In this document: in pieces, positions 1 to 8,299 of the stretch
How the letters are laid out: every line of letters starts with the position of its first letter
Position numbering within the stretch: the stretch's first letter is position 1
NCBI RefSeq assembly: GCF_030296015.1
Contig: NZ_AP027368.1
Span: 3,520,839-3,584,838 of the forward strand
Source of the DNA: Ferrimonas sp. YFM
Lineage (GTDB): Bacteria > Pseudomonadota > Gammaproteobacteria > Enterobacterales > Shewanellaceae
Length of the DNA stretch: 64,000 nucleotides
Direction of reading: 5' to 3'
The notes under the pieces: model-generated
What the model was told of the DNA's origin: nothing
Databases searched by the model: none
Seen by the model: the letters and a program-made list of their open reading frames with translations, nothing else
Program-made: the position numbers and the translations under genes

Positions 1-2
1 GC

Positions 3-893
3 AGCCCAAACCCAACATTGAAGTTGGCTTATGACTTTGCCCACACCCTCTATCACCAGGTTCAGGAGCTGCCCAACCTGGCCAAGCTCACCGGCAAACT
101 GTTCTCCAGAGCCTTCTACCCCAGCATCAGCCGGCTGCCTATCCCCTTTACCGCGGAACGGACCCTGTTTAATCAGGGGCCTGACAGTGAACGGGTCATC
201 GCCTGGGGAGGACTGCCCCTGAGCTCAATCCGCCGCATCAGCCAGTTTACCGGCGCCTCCATCAACGAGGTGGTACTTGCGGTCTGTGACGCCGCCCTGC
301 ACCAGTACCTGATCGAACACCAGCACCCCAGTGACAAGCCCCTGGTCGCCATCATGCCGGTGAACATGAAAGGAGAGGGCGACACCCGCGACAACCACTT
401 CTCCCCCGCCCTGATAGAGCTGGGCAGGAGGCAGAACCAGCCCACGGAGCGCCTCAAGGAGATCATGATCTCCAGCCGGCAGATCAAACACGAAGCCAAG
501 AGCTTCTCCCCCACCGCCTTCATGAACCTGTCGGTGGTCACCAATGCCCTGATGCTGTTGATTGGCCGCCTGGGCCTGGACACCAAGCTGCCCGCCATCA
601 GCAACCTGATCATCTCCAATGTGCCCGGGCCCAAAGAACAGCGTTATCTGTATGGGGCGGCCATACGCGCCATTACTCCTTTCTCACTGCTGCTGCCGGG
701 GCAAAGCCTGAACATCACCATGTTCAGCTATGACGGCCAGCTCAATATCGGCATCGCCGCCTGTCACAGTGCCCTGGCGGATGCCGATAAGCTGATCCCC
801 TACATCAACAAGGCCCTGACGGCCCTGGAACTGGATCTGCTGAACGTGACCCTGGAGCTGGCCAACAGGGAGAAAGACTTGAGACTTCAGTAA
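3..893 (+). CDS. Wax ester synthase / diacylglycerol acyltransferase-like protein, C-terminal part (5' end outside window)
   Basis: The frame is open to the left edge (a TTG at 18 is internal rather than a start), so this is a partial gene ending at TAA 891-893. The visible roughly 297 residues look like the C-terminal half of the WS/DGAT family, which esterifies fatty alcohols or diacylglycerol with acyl-CoA. Support: the family-like block LSSIRRISQFTGASINEVVL followed by a helix, and the conserved ISNVPGP motif about two thirds along. The catalytic HHxxxDG motif belongs to the missing N-terminal half and cannot be checked. It stands about 100 bp upstream of the next gene on the same strand. 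Confidence 0.75.
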   Translation, partial: SPNPTLKLAYDFAHTLYHQVQELPNLAKLTGKLFSRAFYPSISRLPIPFTAERTLFNQGPDSERVIAWGGLPLSSIRRISQFTGASINEVVLAVCDAALHQYLIEHQHPSDKPLVAIMPVNMKGEGDTRDNHFSPALIELGRRQNQPTERLKEIMISSRQIKHEAKSFSPTAFMNLSVVTNALMLLIGRLGLDTKLPAISNLIISNVPGPKEQRYLYGAAIRAITPFSLLLPGQSLNITMFSYDGQLNIGIAACHSALADADKLIPYINKALTALELDLLNVTLELANREKDLRLQ

Positions 894-996
894 TCTGGCT
901 TTGCAAGCCGGAGGCCAAGCGAGATAGATTAGACAGAGTTGATCCGCAAGGGCATCCTTTCGAGCCCCTGCCCCTCTTATACACAGGAAGTGTCCC

Positions 997-3813
997 ATGA
1001 GATCCGCTCTGTTTGCCGCCCTGCTGTGGCTGCTGCTCACCCAGCCAGGATTGGCCGCCCCCGAACGCCACTGGCAAACTCTGGAAACCGACTTATACCG
1101 CATCCACTTTACCCCGGAACATGAGCACTGGGCCCGCCAGCTCGCCGCCGATGCCGACAGATTGCAACAGGCGGTTGGGGAGTCCATCGGCCACCAACTG
1201 CCCGGCAAGGTCGACCTGGTCATCCGCGATCCCCTCAACCTGGCCAATGGCTTTGCCCTGCCGGTGATCGGCCAGAGTCGCACCGTGTTCTACACCACGC
1301 CACCGCTCTCCAACTCGGTGCTGTCCCACATGCCCCAATGGTCAACCCTGTTGCTGGTGCACGAGCAGGCGCACCTGAATCATCTGTCCAGGGAATCCCG
1401 CTCCCCCATGACCCAGCTGTGGCAGTCTCTCTATGTGGACTTTCTGCAGGTGCCCCGCTGGGTGTCGGAGGGGTACGCCACGGTGATCGAGCATCAGTAC
1501 GACGGCAAGGGGCGCCCCGCCAACGCCCTGGTGCAGAGCATCCTGATGCAGTGGGCCCGCGAGGGCTATCTCCCCAGCTATCAGCAACTGTCCGGGGATG
1601 AGGAGAGCTACCTGGGCATGAGCATGGCCTACCTGATGGGCTCCAGCTACCTGTTGTGGTTGCAGCATGAGCACGGGGAGGAGAGCCTGAAGCAGGTATG
1701 GACCCGGATGGTGGCCAGGGAGCCACGCAGCTTCGAGCAGGCCTTCAAAGGCGTATTCGGTCAGGGACCGGAGCGGTTGTATCGCCGCTTCGTCGCCGAA
1801 ACCTCCTACAAGGCGATGACCCAGGAGTTCGCAGCCCAGGAAGAAACCGCCAATCTTTGGCTGAAACACCACTGGCAGCTGTCTGCCCCCAGCCTGTCGC
1901 CCTCCGGTGACAAACTGGCCCTGGTTGAGGGGGACCGCAAGGGCTACAACCAGACGCTGGTGATCTACAGCAACCAGACCAACGACGCCGCCCGGGCCAA
2001 GTGGCTGGAACGGCGACAGGCGCGCCTCGACGCCGATCCTCAGGATATCCCCGACAGGGAACCCGAGCAGTTCAATCCCGAGGTGCTCCACTCCCTGCCC
2101 CGCAGCGACGGCATGATGACCGACCCTGTCTGGCTGGGTGACGAGGAGATACTCTTCAGCCAACTGACCCCGGGGGCGCAGGGGGAGTGGCACTTTGATC
2201 TCTATCGGTGGAACCTGGACACTCAGGAGGTCACCCGGCTGACCCAACAGCAGAACCTGGTGCGACCCTTCCCCCACCCGCAAGGAGGCAAACTGCTGGC
2301 CCTGCAGCTCAAGGGAGGGCGAAGCAGCGTGGTGGAACTGGATCTGGCTTCTGGCAACCTCACCACCCGGGTCGTCGCGGCGGACAACGAGATCCTCGAC
2401 TTTCCCGGTTATCGCCCAGGGAGCGGACAGCTGAGCTACCTGAAACACAGCCGGGGTCAGTGGGACCTGTACCTGTCCGATGACCAACAGCAGGCCCCTT
2501 TAGGCCTGGCCCAGGCCAACGGCGGCAACTTCCTCAGCTACCCGAGCTGGCTGAGCCAGGACACCCTGCTGCTTAGCCTGGGCGATAACAAGGGCGTTGC
2601 CAACTACCGCTTTGCGGTCAGCAACCGCTCACTGACCCGGCTCACCAGCTATCGCCAGGTGGCGACCGCGCCCCGCAGCGACGGCGAGTCTCTCTACTTC
2701 ATTGCCACCACCAGTCAGGGCCAGAGCCTCTATCGCCAGCCACTGAGCATCGACGCCCTGGCCCAAACCACCCTGGCGCCCGTCGAGGCTATGCCGGCGC
2801 AGCCAGCGCCCATCCAGGATCCGCGCCCGGCCACAGACTATGGCATTGGCCCACAGTATGCCTCTCTGGCACTGGGCACCCAGCTGACCCCCTGGCAACA
2901 GGCGCTGGAATTCGGCATTAAGGGGGGCGATCCGGTCAACAGGCTGCGTTGGCAGTTTCTGGCCCAGGGCGACCTCTCCGGCGTCCAGCAGGGCATCCTG
3001 GGTTCGCTGAGGTGGCAGGGCTGGCCCATCAGCCTCAATGCCGACCTGCTGGCTCTGGAGCAGGATTTCGATGAGTTGTCAGAGAGTCAGACCCCGCAAC
3101 TGGATGAGCGGCGACTGGTGGCCCACCTGGGTGGACAGTGGCAAAGACGTTTCGACACGGCACTGAGTCTGCAGCTGGGGGGCGGGGCAACCCTGGGACA
3201 GGTGGAAGCACGCAGCAGTGGTGTGGACACCGACCTCAGCACCGCCTATCTGGGCGCCAGTCTGGCCGGTCATTGGCGCAGGGGGCCCCTGTCCCTCGGC
3301 AGTCAGCTTCAGGGCAGGCACACCTGGGGGCAAAGCCTGGATCACTGGCAGCGCAGCGACAGTCAGCTCACCCTGTCCCTTGGGTGGCAGGATTGGACCC
3401 TGTCCGGTCAGGGCGCGCTGTGGGATCTGGGCGGAACGCCCTCCCCCTTCGACCAGCTGAGACTGGGGGGCATACCCAGCAGCCTCACCCCTCACTGGCT
3501 CCCCTGGGGACAGGTGATGGAGCCGACCCTGCCCCTTTCCGCCCTGACCGGTGAGCGGCTGGAGCGCCTGGGTATCAGCCTGGGCAATGCCCCACTGCAA
3601 CTCTTCTATCGAAGCTATCAGATGGACGCAGGAGAGCGACTGCCGGTGGCCGGGGTCAATCTGGAACTGGAGGGACTCTCTCCCTACATCTTCGACGCCC
3701 TGCCCGAGTTCGATGGCCTGCAACTGCAGATGGGCGCCGGCTGGGCAGGAGACAACGGCGTGGAAGACCCCATAGGCTGGAGCGCCTGGTTGAGCCTCTA
3801 CTACCAGCTTTAA
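997..3813 (+). CDS. Exported zinc-peptidase-like / TolB-type propeller / C-terminal beta-barrel-like protein (938 aa)
   Basis: A large secreted protein. Residues 1-20 form a Sec signal peptide (MRS, then a Leu-rich core, cleavage near GLA-APE). An HEQAH motif near residue 122 fits the HExxH zinc-binding signature, with WVSEGYA downstream as in gluzincin-like peptidases. Residues ~290-590 contain repeated SPSGD/LAL- and DLYxW-type blades typical of TolB/WD40-like propellers. The last ~300 residues are amphipathic strands rich in Gly, Gln, Leu and aromatics, ending in WLSLYYQL, which resembles an outer-membrane barrel terminus. The layout suggests an outer-membrane or periplasmic peptidase; the substrate is unknown. 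ATG at 997 follows AGGAAG. Domain assignment is by motif only. Confidence 0.7.
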   Translation: MRSALFAALLWLLLTQPGLAAPERHWQTLETDLYRIHFTPEHEHWARQLAADADRLQQAVGESIGHQLPGKVDLVIRDPLNLANGFALPVIGQSRTVFYTTPPLSNSVLSHMPQWSTLLLVHEQAHLNHLSRESRSPMTQLWQSLYVDFLQVPRWVSEGYATVIEHQYDGKGRPANALVQSILMQWAREGYLPSYQQLSGDEESYLGMSMAYLMGSSYLLWLQHEHGEESLKQVWTRMVAREPRSFEQAFKGVFGQGPERLYRRFVAETSYKAMTQEFAAQEETANLWLKHHWQLSAPSLSPSGDKLALVEGDRKGYNQTLVIYSNQTNDAARAKWLERRQARLDADPQDIPDREPEQFNPEVLHSLPRSDGMMTDPVWLGDEEILFSQLTPGAQGEWHFDLYRWNLDTQEVTRLTQQQNLVRPFPHPQGGKLLALQLKGGRSSVVELDLASGNLTTRVVAADNEILDFPGYRPGSGQLSYLKHSRGQWDLYLSDDQQQAPLGLAQANGGNFLSYPSWLSQDTLLLSLGDNKGVANYRFAVSNRSLTRLTSYRQVATAPRSDGESLYFIATTSQGQSLYRQPLSIDALAQTTLAPVEAMPAQPAPIQDPRPATDYGIGPQYASLALGTQLTPWQQALEFGIKGGDPVNRLRWQFLAQGDLSGVQQGILGSLRWQGWPISLNADLLALEQDFDELSESQTPQLDERRLVAHLGGQWQRRFDTALSLQLGGGATLGQVEARSSGVDTDLSTAYLGASLAGHWRRGPLSLGSQLQGRHTWGQSLDHWQRSDSQLTLSLGWQDWTLSGQGALWDLGGTPSPFDQLRLGGIPSSLTPHWLPWGQVMEPTLPLSALTGERLERLGISLGNAPLQLFYRSYQMDAGERLPVAGVNLELEGLSPYIFDALPEFDGLQLQMGAGWAGDNGVEDPIGWSAWLSLYYQL

Positions 3814-3825
3814 CTGAGTTGGCAG

Positions 3826-3856
3826 CAGGCCCCCACTTGGGTATGGTGGGGGCCTG
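3826..3856 (+). terminator. Strong hairpin after the peptidase-propeller gene
   Basis: CAGGCCCCCAC (3826-3836) pairs perfectly with GTGGGGGCCTG (3846-3856) around a 9-nt loop. There is no clear T-tract, so it could stop transcription only weakly or stabilise the 3' end of the upstream mRNA. Confidence 0.5.
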
Positions 3857-3878
3857 ATTCCCCATCCACAGCTTCCCC

Positions 3879-4235
3879 ATGAGCCCTGAACAACTGCTAG
3901 AGCAACTCTTCATCCTGCCCACCCGGGAACTGAACGCCCTTGGGGTGTCCACCGTGGTGCTCAGCCTGCTGCATCATGAAGGGGAGCAGGCGCAACTGAT
4001 GGAAGGAACCCTGGATGGCAGCCCCCATCACTGGGTCATCTGGCAGGACCGCCTGGTGGACTTTCGTTACCCTGGCATCCAAACCCCGGAAGCCGGCATC
4101 CGTCCCGTCAGTGAGTGCTCACACTACCGCGGGAACCGGGCAGGTGTCGCCCCCATTCCCAAAGTGATGCTGCCCGCGTTCTGTGGTGGCGACCACGCCC
4201 ACTTCGATCATCTGGCCGGTAAGAGTGAGGCATAA
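3879..4235 (+). CDS. Small protein of unknown function (118 aa)
   Basis: An ATG-initiated frame of 118 residues lying between a hairpin and a rho-independent terminator, on the same strand as the gene before it. No signal peptide or membrane segment is visible. The C-terminal half contains two Cys and several His (CSHYRGN, CGGDHAHFDH), which could bind a metal, but no known motif is recognised. The Shine-Dalgarno is weak. Evidence for coding is the clean frame and its exact fit between the two hairpins; function is unknown. Confidence 0.55.
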   Translation: MSPEQLLEQLFILPTRELNALGVSTVVLSLLHHEGEQAQLMEGTLDGSPHHWVIWQDRLVDFRYPGIQTPEAGIRPVSECSHYRGNRAGVAPIPKVMLPAFCGGDHAHFDHLAGKSEA

Positions 4236-4262
4236 AAAAACCGCCGTGGAGGCGGTTTTTTC
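4234..4262. terminator. Bidirectional rho-independent terminator
   Basis: CCGCC-GTGGA-GGCGG stem (4241-4255) flanked by an A-run on the left and a T-run on the right, so it can serve both the small plus-strand gene and the convergent fabV. Confidence 0.9.
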
Positions 4263-4277
4263 GTTCGGCATCTGAGC

Positions 4278-5480
4278 TTAGATGTCGATAACGTCAAACT
4301 CAACCAGAGGGTTGACGTCGGCATCGTAGTCAATGCCCTCGACACCAAAGCCGAACAGCTTGAGGAACTCTTCCTTGTACTCGACGTAGTCGGTCAGCTC
4401 TTTGAGGTTGTCGTCGGTCAGCTGGGCCCACAGATCGCGGCAGTGCTTCTGAATGTCGTCACGCAGCTCCCAGTCGTCCAGGCGCAGGCGGTTCTCTTCA
4501 TCCACCTCGGCAGCAGAGCCGTCCGCCTTGTAGAGGCGCTCACTGAACATGCGGTAGATCTGCTCCATGCAGCCCTCATGCACACCCTCTTCCCGCATCT
4601 TCTTGAACACCATGGCGATGTACAGAGGCATAACCGGAATGGCGGAGGAGGCCTGGGTCACCACGGACTTGAGCACCGCCACATTGGCGCTGCCGCCATT
4701 GGCCTTGAGCTTGGCATCCAGGGCGTGGGCCGCACGGTCCAGATCCTTCTTGGCGTCGCCCAGGGCACCGTGCCAGTAGATGGGCCAGGTGATCTCGGTG
4801 CCGATGTAGCTGTAGGCCACGGTCTTACAACCATCGGCCAGCACACCGGCGTCGTTCAGGGCGTTGATCCACAGCTCCCAGTCCTCACCACCCATTACGG
4901 TCTTGGTGGCGGCGATCTCCTCCTCGGTGGCAGGCTCGATGGAGGCTTCGAACAGGGCGTCCTTGTTGGTGTCTACGGCGGTGGCGGTGTAGGTTTCGCC
5001 CTTGGGCTTGAGTACGGAGCGCACCACTTCACCGGTATCGGGCATCTTGCGAACCGGAGAGGCCAGAGAGTAGACCACCATATCCACCTGACCCAGGTCG
5101 GCTTTGATGAGGTCGATGGTTTTCTGCTTGGCCTCGTGGCTGAAGGCGTCACCGTTGAGGCTCTTGGCGTACAGGCCGGCTTCGTGGGCCAGCTTGTCGA
5201 AAGCCGCGGCGTTGTGCCAGCCGGCGGTACCAGGCTTCTTCTCGGTAGCGGGCTTCTCAAAGAACACACCGATGGTGGCCGCACCACAGCCAAAGGCGGA
5301 GGCGATGCGGGAGGAGAGGCCATAGCCACTGGAGGAACCGATCACCAGTACCCGCTTAGGGCCTTCGGCGATGGCGCCCTTGGCCTGGGTGTAGGCGATC
5401 TGCTCACGTACATTCTGCTCACAGCCAACCGGGTGAGTGGTGGTACAGATGAAACCGCGAATCTTTGGCTTGATGATCAT
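4278..5480 (-). CDS. fabV: Trans-2-enoyl-ACP/CoA reductase (NADH), FabV
   Basis: Reduces the trans-2-enoyl-ACP intermediate in the last step of each fatty acid elongation cycle; FabV replaces or supplements FabI and is usually poorly sensitive to triclosan. About 400 residues, the normal length. The N-terminus [16 protein letters not shown] and the nucleotide-binding [11 protein letters not shown] are diagnostic, and the catalytic Y-x8-K signature is present in [11 protein letters not shown] place the start at ATG 5480 (preceded by AAGGGA); a TTG one codon upstream is possible. It is transcribed alone, with terminators on both sides. No other enoyl reductase lies in the window. Confidence 0.96.
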   Translation of the reverse strand: MIIKPKIRGFICTTTHPVGCEQNVREQIAYTQAKGAIAEGPKRVLVIGSSSGYGLSSRIASAFGCGAATIGVFFEKPATEKKPGTAGWHNAAAFDKLAHEAGLYAKSLNGDAFSHEAKQKTIDLIKADLGQVDMVVYSLASPVRKMPDTGEVVRSVLKPKGETYTATAVDTNKDALFEASIEPATEEEIAATKTVMGGEDWELWINALNDAGVLADGCKTVAYSYIGTEITWPIYWHGALGDAKKDLDRAAHALDAKLKANGGSANVAVLKSVVTQASSAIPVMPLYIAMVFKKMREEGVHEGCMEQIYRMFSERLYKADGSAAEVDEENRLRLDDWELRDDIQKHCRDLWAQLTDDNLKELTDYVEYKEEFLKLFGFGVEGIDYDADVNPLVEFDVIDI

Positions 5481-5625
5481 CAATAATTCCCTTGTCTGGT
5501 GCCTGCATTTTGGCAGGAGTTCGGCCCCAAGTTTAGGCCCGTTCTAAAAATTTTCCGGAAAGCTTATCCAAAAGCGTCGACTACGGAAAGGAAAAAACCG
5601 CAGATCCGACCATCGGCACAGATAG

Positions 5626-5653
5626 CAAAAAGGCGCGGACAAGCCGCGCCTTT
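5626..5653 (-). terminator. Rho-independent terminator of ppiD
   Basis: AAGGCGCGG/CCGCGCCTT stem with a T-run on the minus strand, directly downstream of the ppiD stop. Confidence 0.88.
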
Positions 5654-5671
5654 CACACAATCAGCCGAGGC

Positions 5672-7516
5672 TTATTGAGCAGCGTAATAGCTGATCTCCG
5701 CACTGGCGCGCAGGGCAGCAATCAGAGACTGATAGTTCTCCTGCCCCATGACACCGGCCAGACGCAGCTTCAGCGCATCGGCGGCGGCGCGCTCGGCGTC
5801 ACCGTCGCTGACCTTGTCCAGGGCCACGATGGCGTAGTCACCACTGCTCAGCTTGATGCTGCCCAGGGTCGGCTTGCCGGCGGGGCGAGCCAGGGTAAAC
5901 ACCTGAGACACCAGCTGAGGGTCAACGCCAGGCTTGCCCATGCGGCCCAGGCCAGTCTCGGTCACCATCCCTTCCAGGGCGGCACCGGACTCCAGCTCCG
6001 CCAGCTTGGCGGCGGCGGCAGCCTCGGCCAGCTTGGAGGCCTCTTCTGCCTTCAGCTGAGCCAGGATCTGGTCGCGCACCTCATCCAGGGGCTGAGTGCC
6101 GGCGGCGTGATAATCCTTGGCACGCACCACGATGACGTGGCCACTGCCCAGCTCAATCACGTCGCTGTTCATCTGGTCCAGAACCACGGCGTCAGAGAAG
6201 GCCGCATTCAGGACTTTCGGGTTGCTGAAGGGCTCTTGGGCATTAAAGCGGTTAAACAGTTCGGTGCTCTGAACCGCCTTGCCCACTTCGGCAGAAGCAT
6301 CGCTCAGGCTCTCAGGGAACTGGAAGGCCGCATCCACCAGACGCTGCTGCATGTCGTAGAAAGCTTCCTGCGCCTTCTCCAGCTTCACGGTCTCGGCAAT
6401 CTCAGCCTTCACGTCCTCAAAAGGTGCGGCGACATCGGTCTCAATGTCTTTGGCCTGGATGATCTGGAAGCCGAAATCGGATTCCACAATCTCAGACACC
6501 GCGCCCTTTTCCAGGGCAAACAGGGCATCATCGAACGCCTGGTCCATCATGCCGCGCTGGAACCAGTCCAGCTCACCGCCGTTCTCGGCGGAGAAGTCTT
6601 CCGACACCTCTTTGGCCACATCGGCAAAGGCTTCGCCGGCCTGGATGCGGGCCAGAGCCTGTTCCGCCTTGGCACGGTCTTCCACCAGAATCATCGCCGC
6701 CAGACGACGCTCAGGCTTCTGGTACAGGTTCAGATGGCTGTCGTAGTAGGCCAGCAGCTCGTCGTCGCTGACGTCCACGTCTTTGGCCAGATCTGCAGCG
6801 CTCAGTTCGATGTACTCCAGGCTTACCTGCTCTGGGGTGGCAAAGCGATCCAGGTTGGTGTCATAGAAGATCTGCACCTGCTCGTCGCTCACGCTCACCT
6901 GCTCCAGGTAGCCGGACTTGGCGATGGTCAGGTAACGGATATCCCGCAGCTGTTGCTGCAGAGCCAGCAGATCCTGAGCCTGCTCAGAAGTGACAATCTC
7001 GCTGCCGAACAGGGTGCTCAGCAGTTGCTGACGCACCAGATCCTGGCCGATGGTGGCCGCCAGACGATCCGGGGTCATGTTGATCTGGCGAAGTACCGCC
7101 TGGTAACGGTCATTGTCGAAGGCACCGTCTACCTGAAACTCTGGGGTCTCTACAATGGCTTGCTTGATCTGCTCATCGGATACGCGCAGACCCAGCGCAC
7201 GGGCCTTCTGGTCGATGAGGCGCTCGGAGACCATACGCTCCAGCACGGAGCGCTCTACATTGGCCATCCAGGCAGGGTCGGCAGCCAGGGTGTCAAACAT
7301 CTCGCCCATCTGGTTACGCAAGCGGTTCTGCTCATTCTGCAGCGCAACGCTCAGGTCGTAGCGGGTGATGTCTTCACCATTGACGTTGGCGGCGTTGGCC
7401 TGGCCGTTGGAGCCCAGGTAGCTGTAGATTCCGGACAGTGCAAATGAAAGAATCACGGCACCCAGGATGATCTTGGCGGCGCCTCCCTGCGATCCTTCAC
7501 GAATTTTTTCTAACAT
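5672..7516 (-). CDS. ppiD: Periplasmic chaperone / peptidyl-prolyl isomerase PpiD
   Basis: An inner-membrane-anchored periplasmic chaperone that contacts nascent exported proteins leaving the Sec translocon. Length 614 aa, as in the family. The N-terminus MLEKIREGSQGGAAKIILG leads into one membrane segment (about 16-36), followed by a SurA_N-like helical region, a parvulin (PpiC) domain around 260-370 with GELDWFQRGMMDQAF, and a long C-terminal helical region. It lies downstream of hupB and tRNA-Asp on the same strand, the same neighbourhood as in E. coli (lon-hupB-ppiD). It has its own terminator. Confidence 0.96.
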   Translation of the reverse strand: MLEKIREGSQGGAAKIILGAVILSFALSGIYSYLGSNGQANAANVNGEDITRYDLSVALQNEQNRLRNQMGEMFDTLAADPAWMANVERSVLERMVSERLIDQKARALGLRVSDEQIKQAIVETPEFQVDGAFDNDRYQAVLRQINMTPDRLAATIGQDLVRQQLLSTLFGSEIVTSEQAQDLLALQQQLRDIRYLTIAKSGYLEQVSVSDEQVQIFYDTNLDRFATPEQVSLEYIELSAADLAKDVDVSDDELLAYYDSHLNLYQKPERRLAAMILVEDRAKAEQALARIQAGEAFADVAKEVSEDFSAENGGELDWFQRGMMDQAFDDALFALEKGAVSEIVESDFGFQIIQAKDIETDVAAPFEDVKAEIAETVKLEKAQEAFYDMQQRLVDAAFQFPESLSDASAEVGKAVQSTELFNRFNAQEPFSNPKVLNAAFSDAVVLDQMNSDVIELGSGHVIVVRAKDYHAAGTQPLDEVRDQILAQLKAEEASKLAEAAAAAKLAELESGAALEGMVTETGLGRMGKPGVDPQLVSQVFTLARPAGKPTLGSIKLSSGDYAIVALDKVSDGDAERAAADALKLRLAGVMGQENYQSLIAALRASAEISYYAAQ

Positions 7517-7575
7517 CAGACGTCTCTTTTCGAACGAGCTGGAAGGGGTTGTATCCCAGTATAAGGGTACAAAAC

Positions 7576-7603
7576 AAAAAAAAGCGCATCGGGGATGCGC
7601 CTT
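7576..7603 (-). terminator. Rho-independent terminator of tRNA-Asp
   Basis: GCGCATC-GGG-GATGCGC stem followed on the minus strand by a T-run, 9 nt beyond the tRNA 3' end. Confidence 0.9.
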
Positions 7604-7611
7604 TGTATAGC

Positions 7612-7688
7612 TGGCGGAGTGGACGGGACTCGAACCCGCGACCCCCGGCGTGACAGGCCGGTATTCTAACCAACTGAACTACCACTCC
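7612..7688 (-). tRNA. tRNA-Asp (GTC)
   Basis: A 77-nt cloverleaf including an encoded CCA. The acceptor GGAGTGG pairs with CCACTCC, the anticodon loop contains GTC, and the T-loop is GGTTCGAGTCC. It sits between hupB and ppiD on the same strand. Confidence 0.97.
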
Positions 7689-7694
7689 GAAACT

Positions 7695-7721
7695 AAAAAA
7701 CGCTCAGAAAGTTCGGAGCGT
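7695..7721 (-). terminator. Weak terminator between hupB and tRNA-Asp
   Basis: A 6-bp ACGCTC/GAGCGT stem with a 10-nt loop and a six-T run on the minus strand, ending only 7 nt before the tRNA. The short stem suggests partial read-through into tRNA-Asp. Confidence 0.6.
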
Positions 7722-7732
7722 CTTCAGGTAAC

Positions 7733-8005
7733 TTAGTTTACCGCGTCTTTCAGCGCTTTACCGGCCTTGAATGCAGGGATCTTCGCAGCTGCGATCTTGA
7801 TCTCTTGGCCAGTTTGAGGGTTGCGACCGGTGCGCTCGGCACGCTCGCGAACTTCGAAAGTACCGAAACCGACCAGGGAGATCTTGTCGCCCTCTTTCAG
7901 AGTGTCGGTGATTGCTTCAATGAAGGAATCCAGAGCGCGGCTAGCCGCTGCTTTGGAAATATCAGCACCAGAAGCGATTTGATCGATCAGTTGAGATTTG
8001 TTCAT
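7733..8005 (-). CDS. hupB: DNA-binding protein HU-beta
   Basis: A 90-residue nucleoid protein that bends and compacts DNA as a dimer. [11 protein letters not shown] at the start, the [21 protein letters not shown] beta-arm region and the [16 protein letters not shown] end are all canonical HU. The start is ATG 8005, preceded by AAGGGGATGA; upstream in-frame codons belong to the leader. It is downstream of lon on the same strand, as in most gammaproteobacteria, and has its own strong promoter. Confidence 0.98.
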   Translation of the reverse strand: MNKSQLIDQIASGADISKAAASRALDSFIEAITDTLKEGDKISLVGFGTFEVRERAERTGRNPQTGQEIKIAAAKIPAFKAGKALKDAVN

Positions 8006-8071
8006 TTCATCCCCTTCAATTCTAATTTTGCGCCGCTGCCATTCCATACGCTAGCGCGGTCTGCGGAGAGT

Positions 8072-8100
8072 TTTATATCAAGCCTAATTTCAAAGTTCAA
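8072..8100 (-). promoter_or_regulatory. Sigma-70 promoter of hupB
   Basis: Reading the minus strand: TTGAAC (8100-8095), a 17-bp spacer, and TATAAA (8077-8072), about 65 bp upstream of the hupB start. Confidence 0.75.
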
Positions 8101-8251
8101 GCGTTCAAAGTGCCGCATGACATGGAAACCAGGATACCGCTCAAAGCCAGTCATGCCGCGCCCTATAGCGCACTGAGCCTTGGTTCAAACCATACACTAC
8201 ACAGCGAAAACGAGATTGCAAAGCCCTTTTTGCGGTTTTTGCCCCAAAATC

Positions 8252-8281
8252 AAAAATGCGCCTTAAAAAAGGCGCATTTTG
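8252..8281 (-). terminator. Rho-independent terminator of lon
   Basis: AAAATGCGCC/GGCGCATTTT perfect 10-bp stem with an 8-nt loop, just past the lon stop. Confidence 0.88.
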
Positions 8282-8299
8282 GGGGGTGTTTAGCCACTT

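Noticed and set aside
4443-5486. 347-aa plus-strand frame antisense to fabV, and similar long antisense frames over ppiD, lon, tig and cysS
   Set aside because: High-GC shadow frames opposite clearly conserved genes; His/Gly/Leu/Val-rich composition typical of antisense translations.
7497-7685. 62-aa minus-strand frame over tRNA-Asp
   Set aside because: It is a translation of the tRNA gene and its flank, a well-known artefact.
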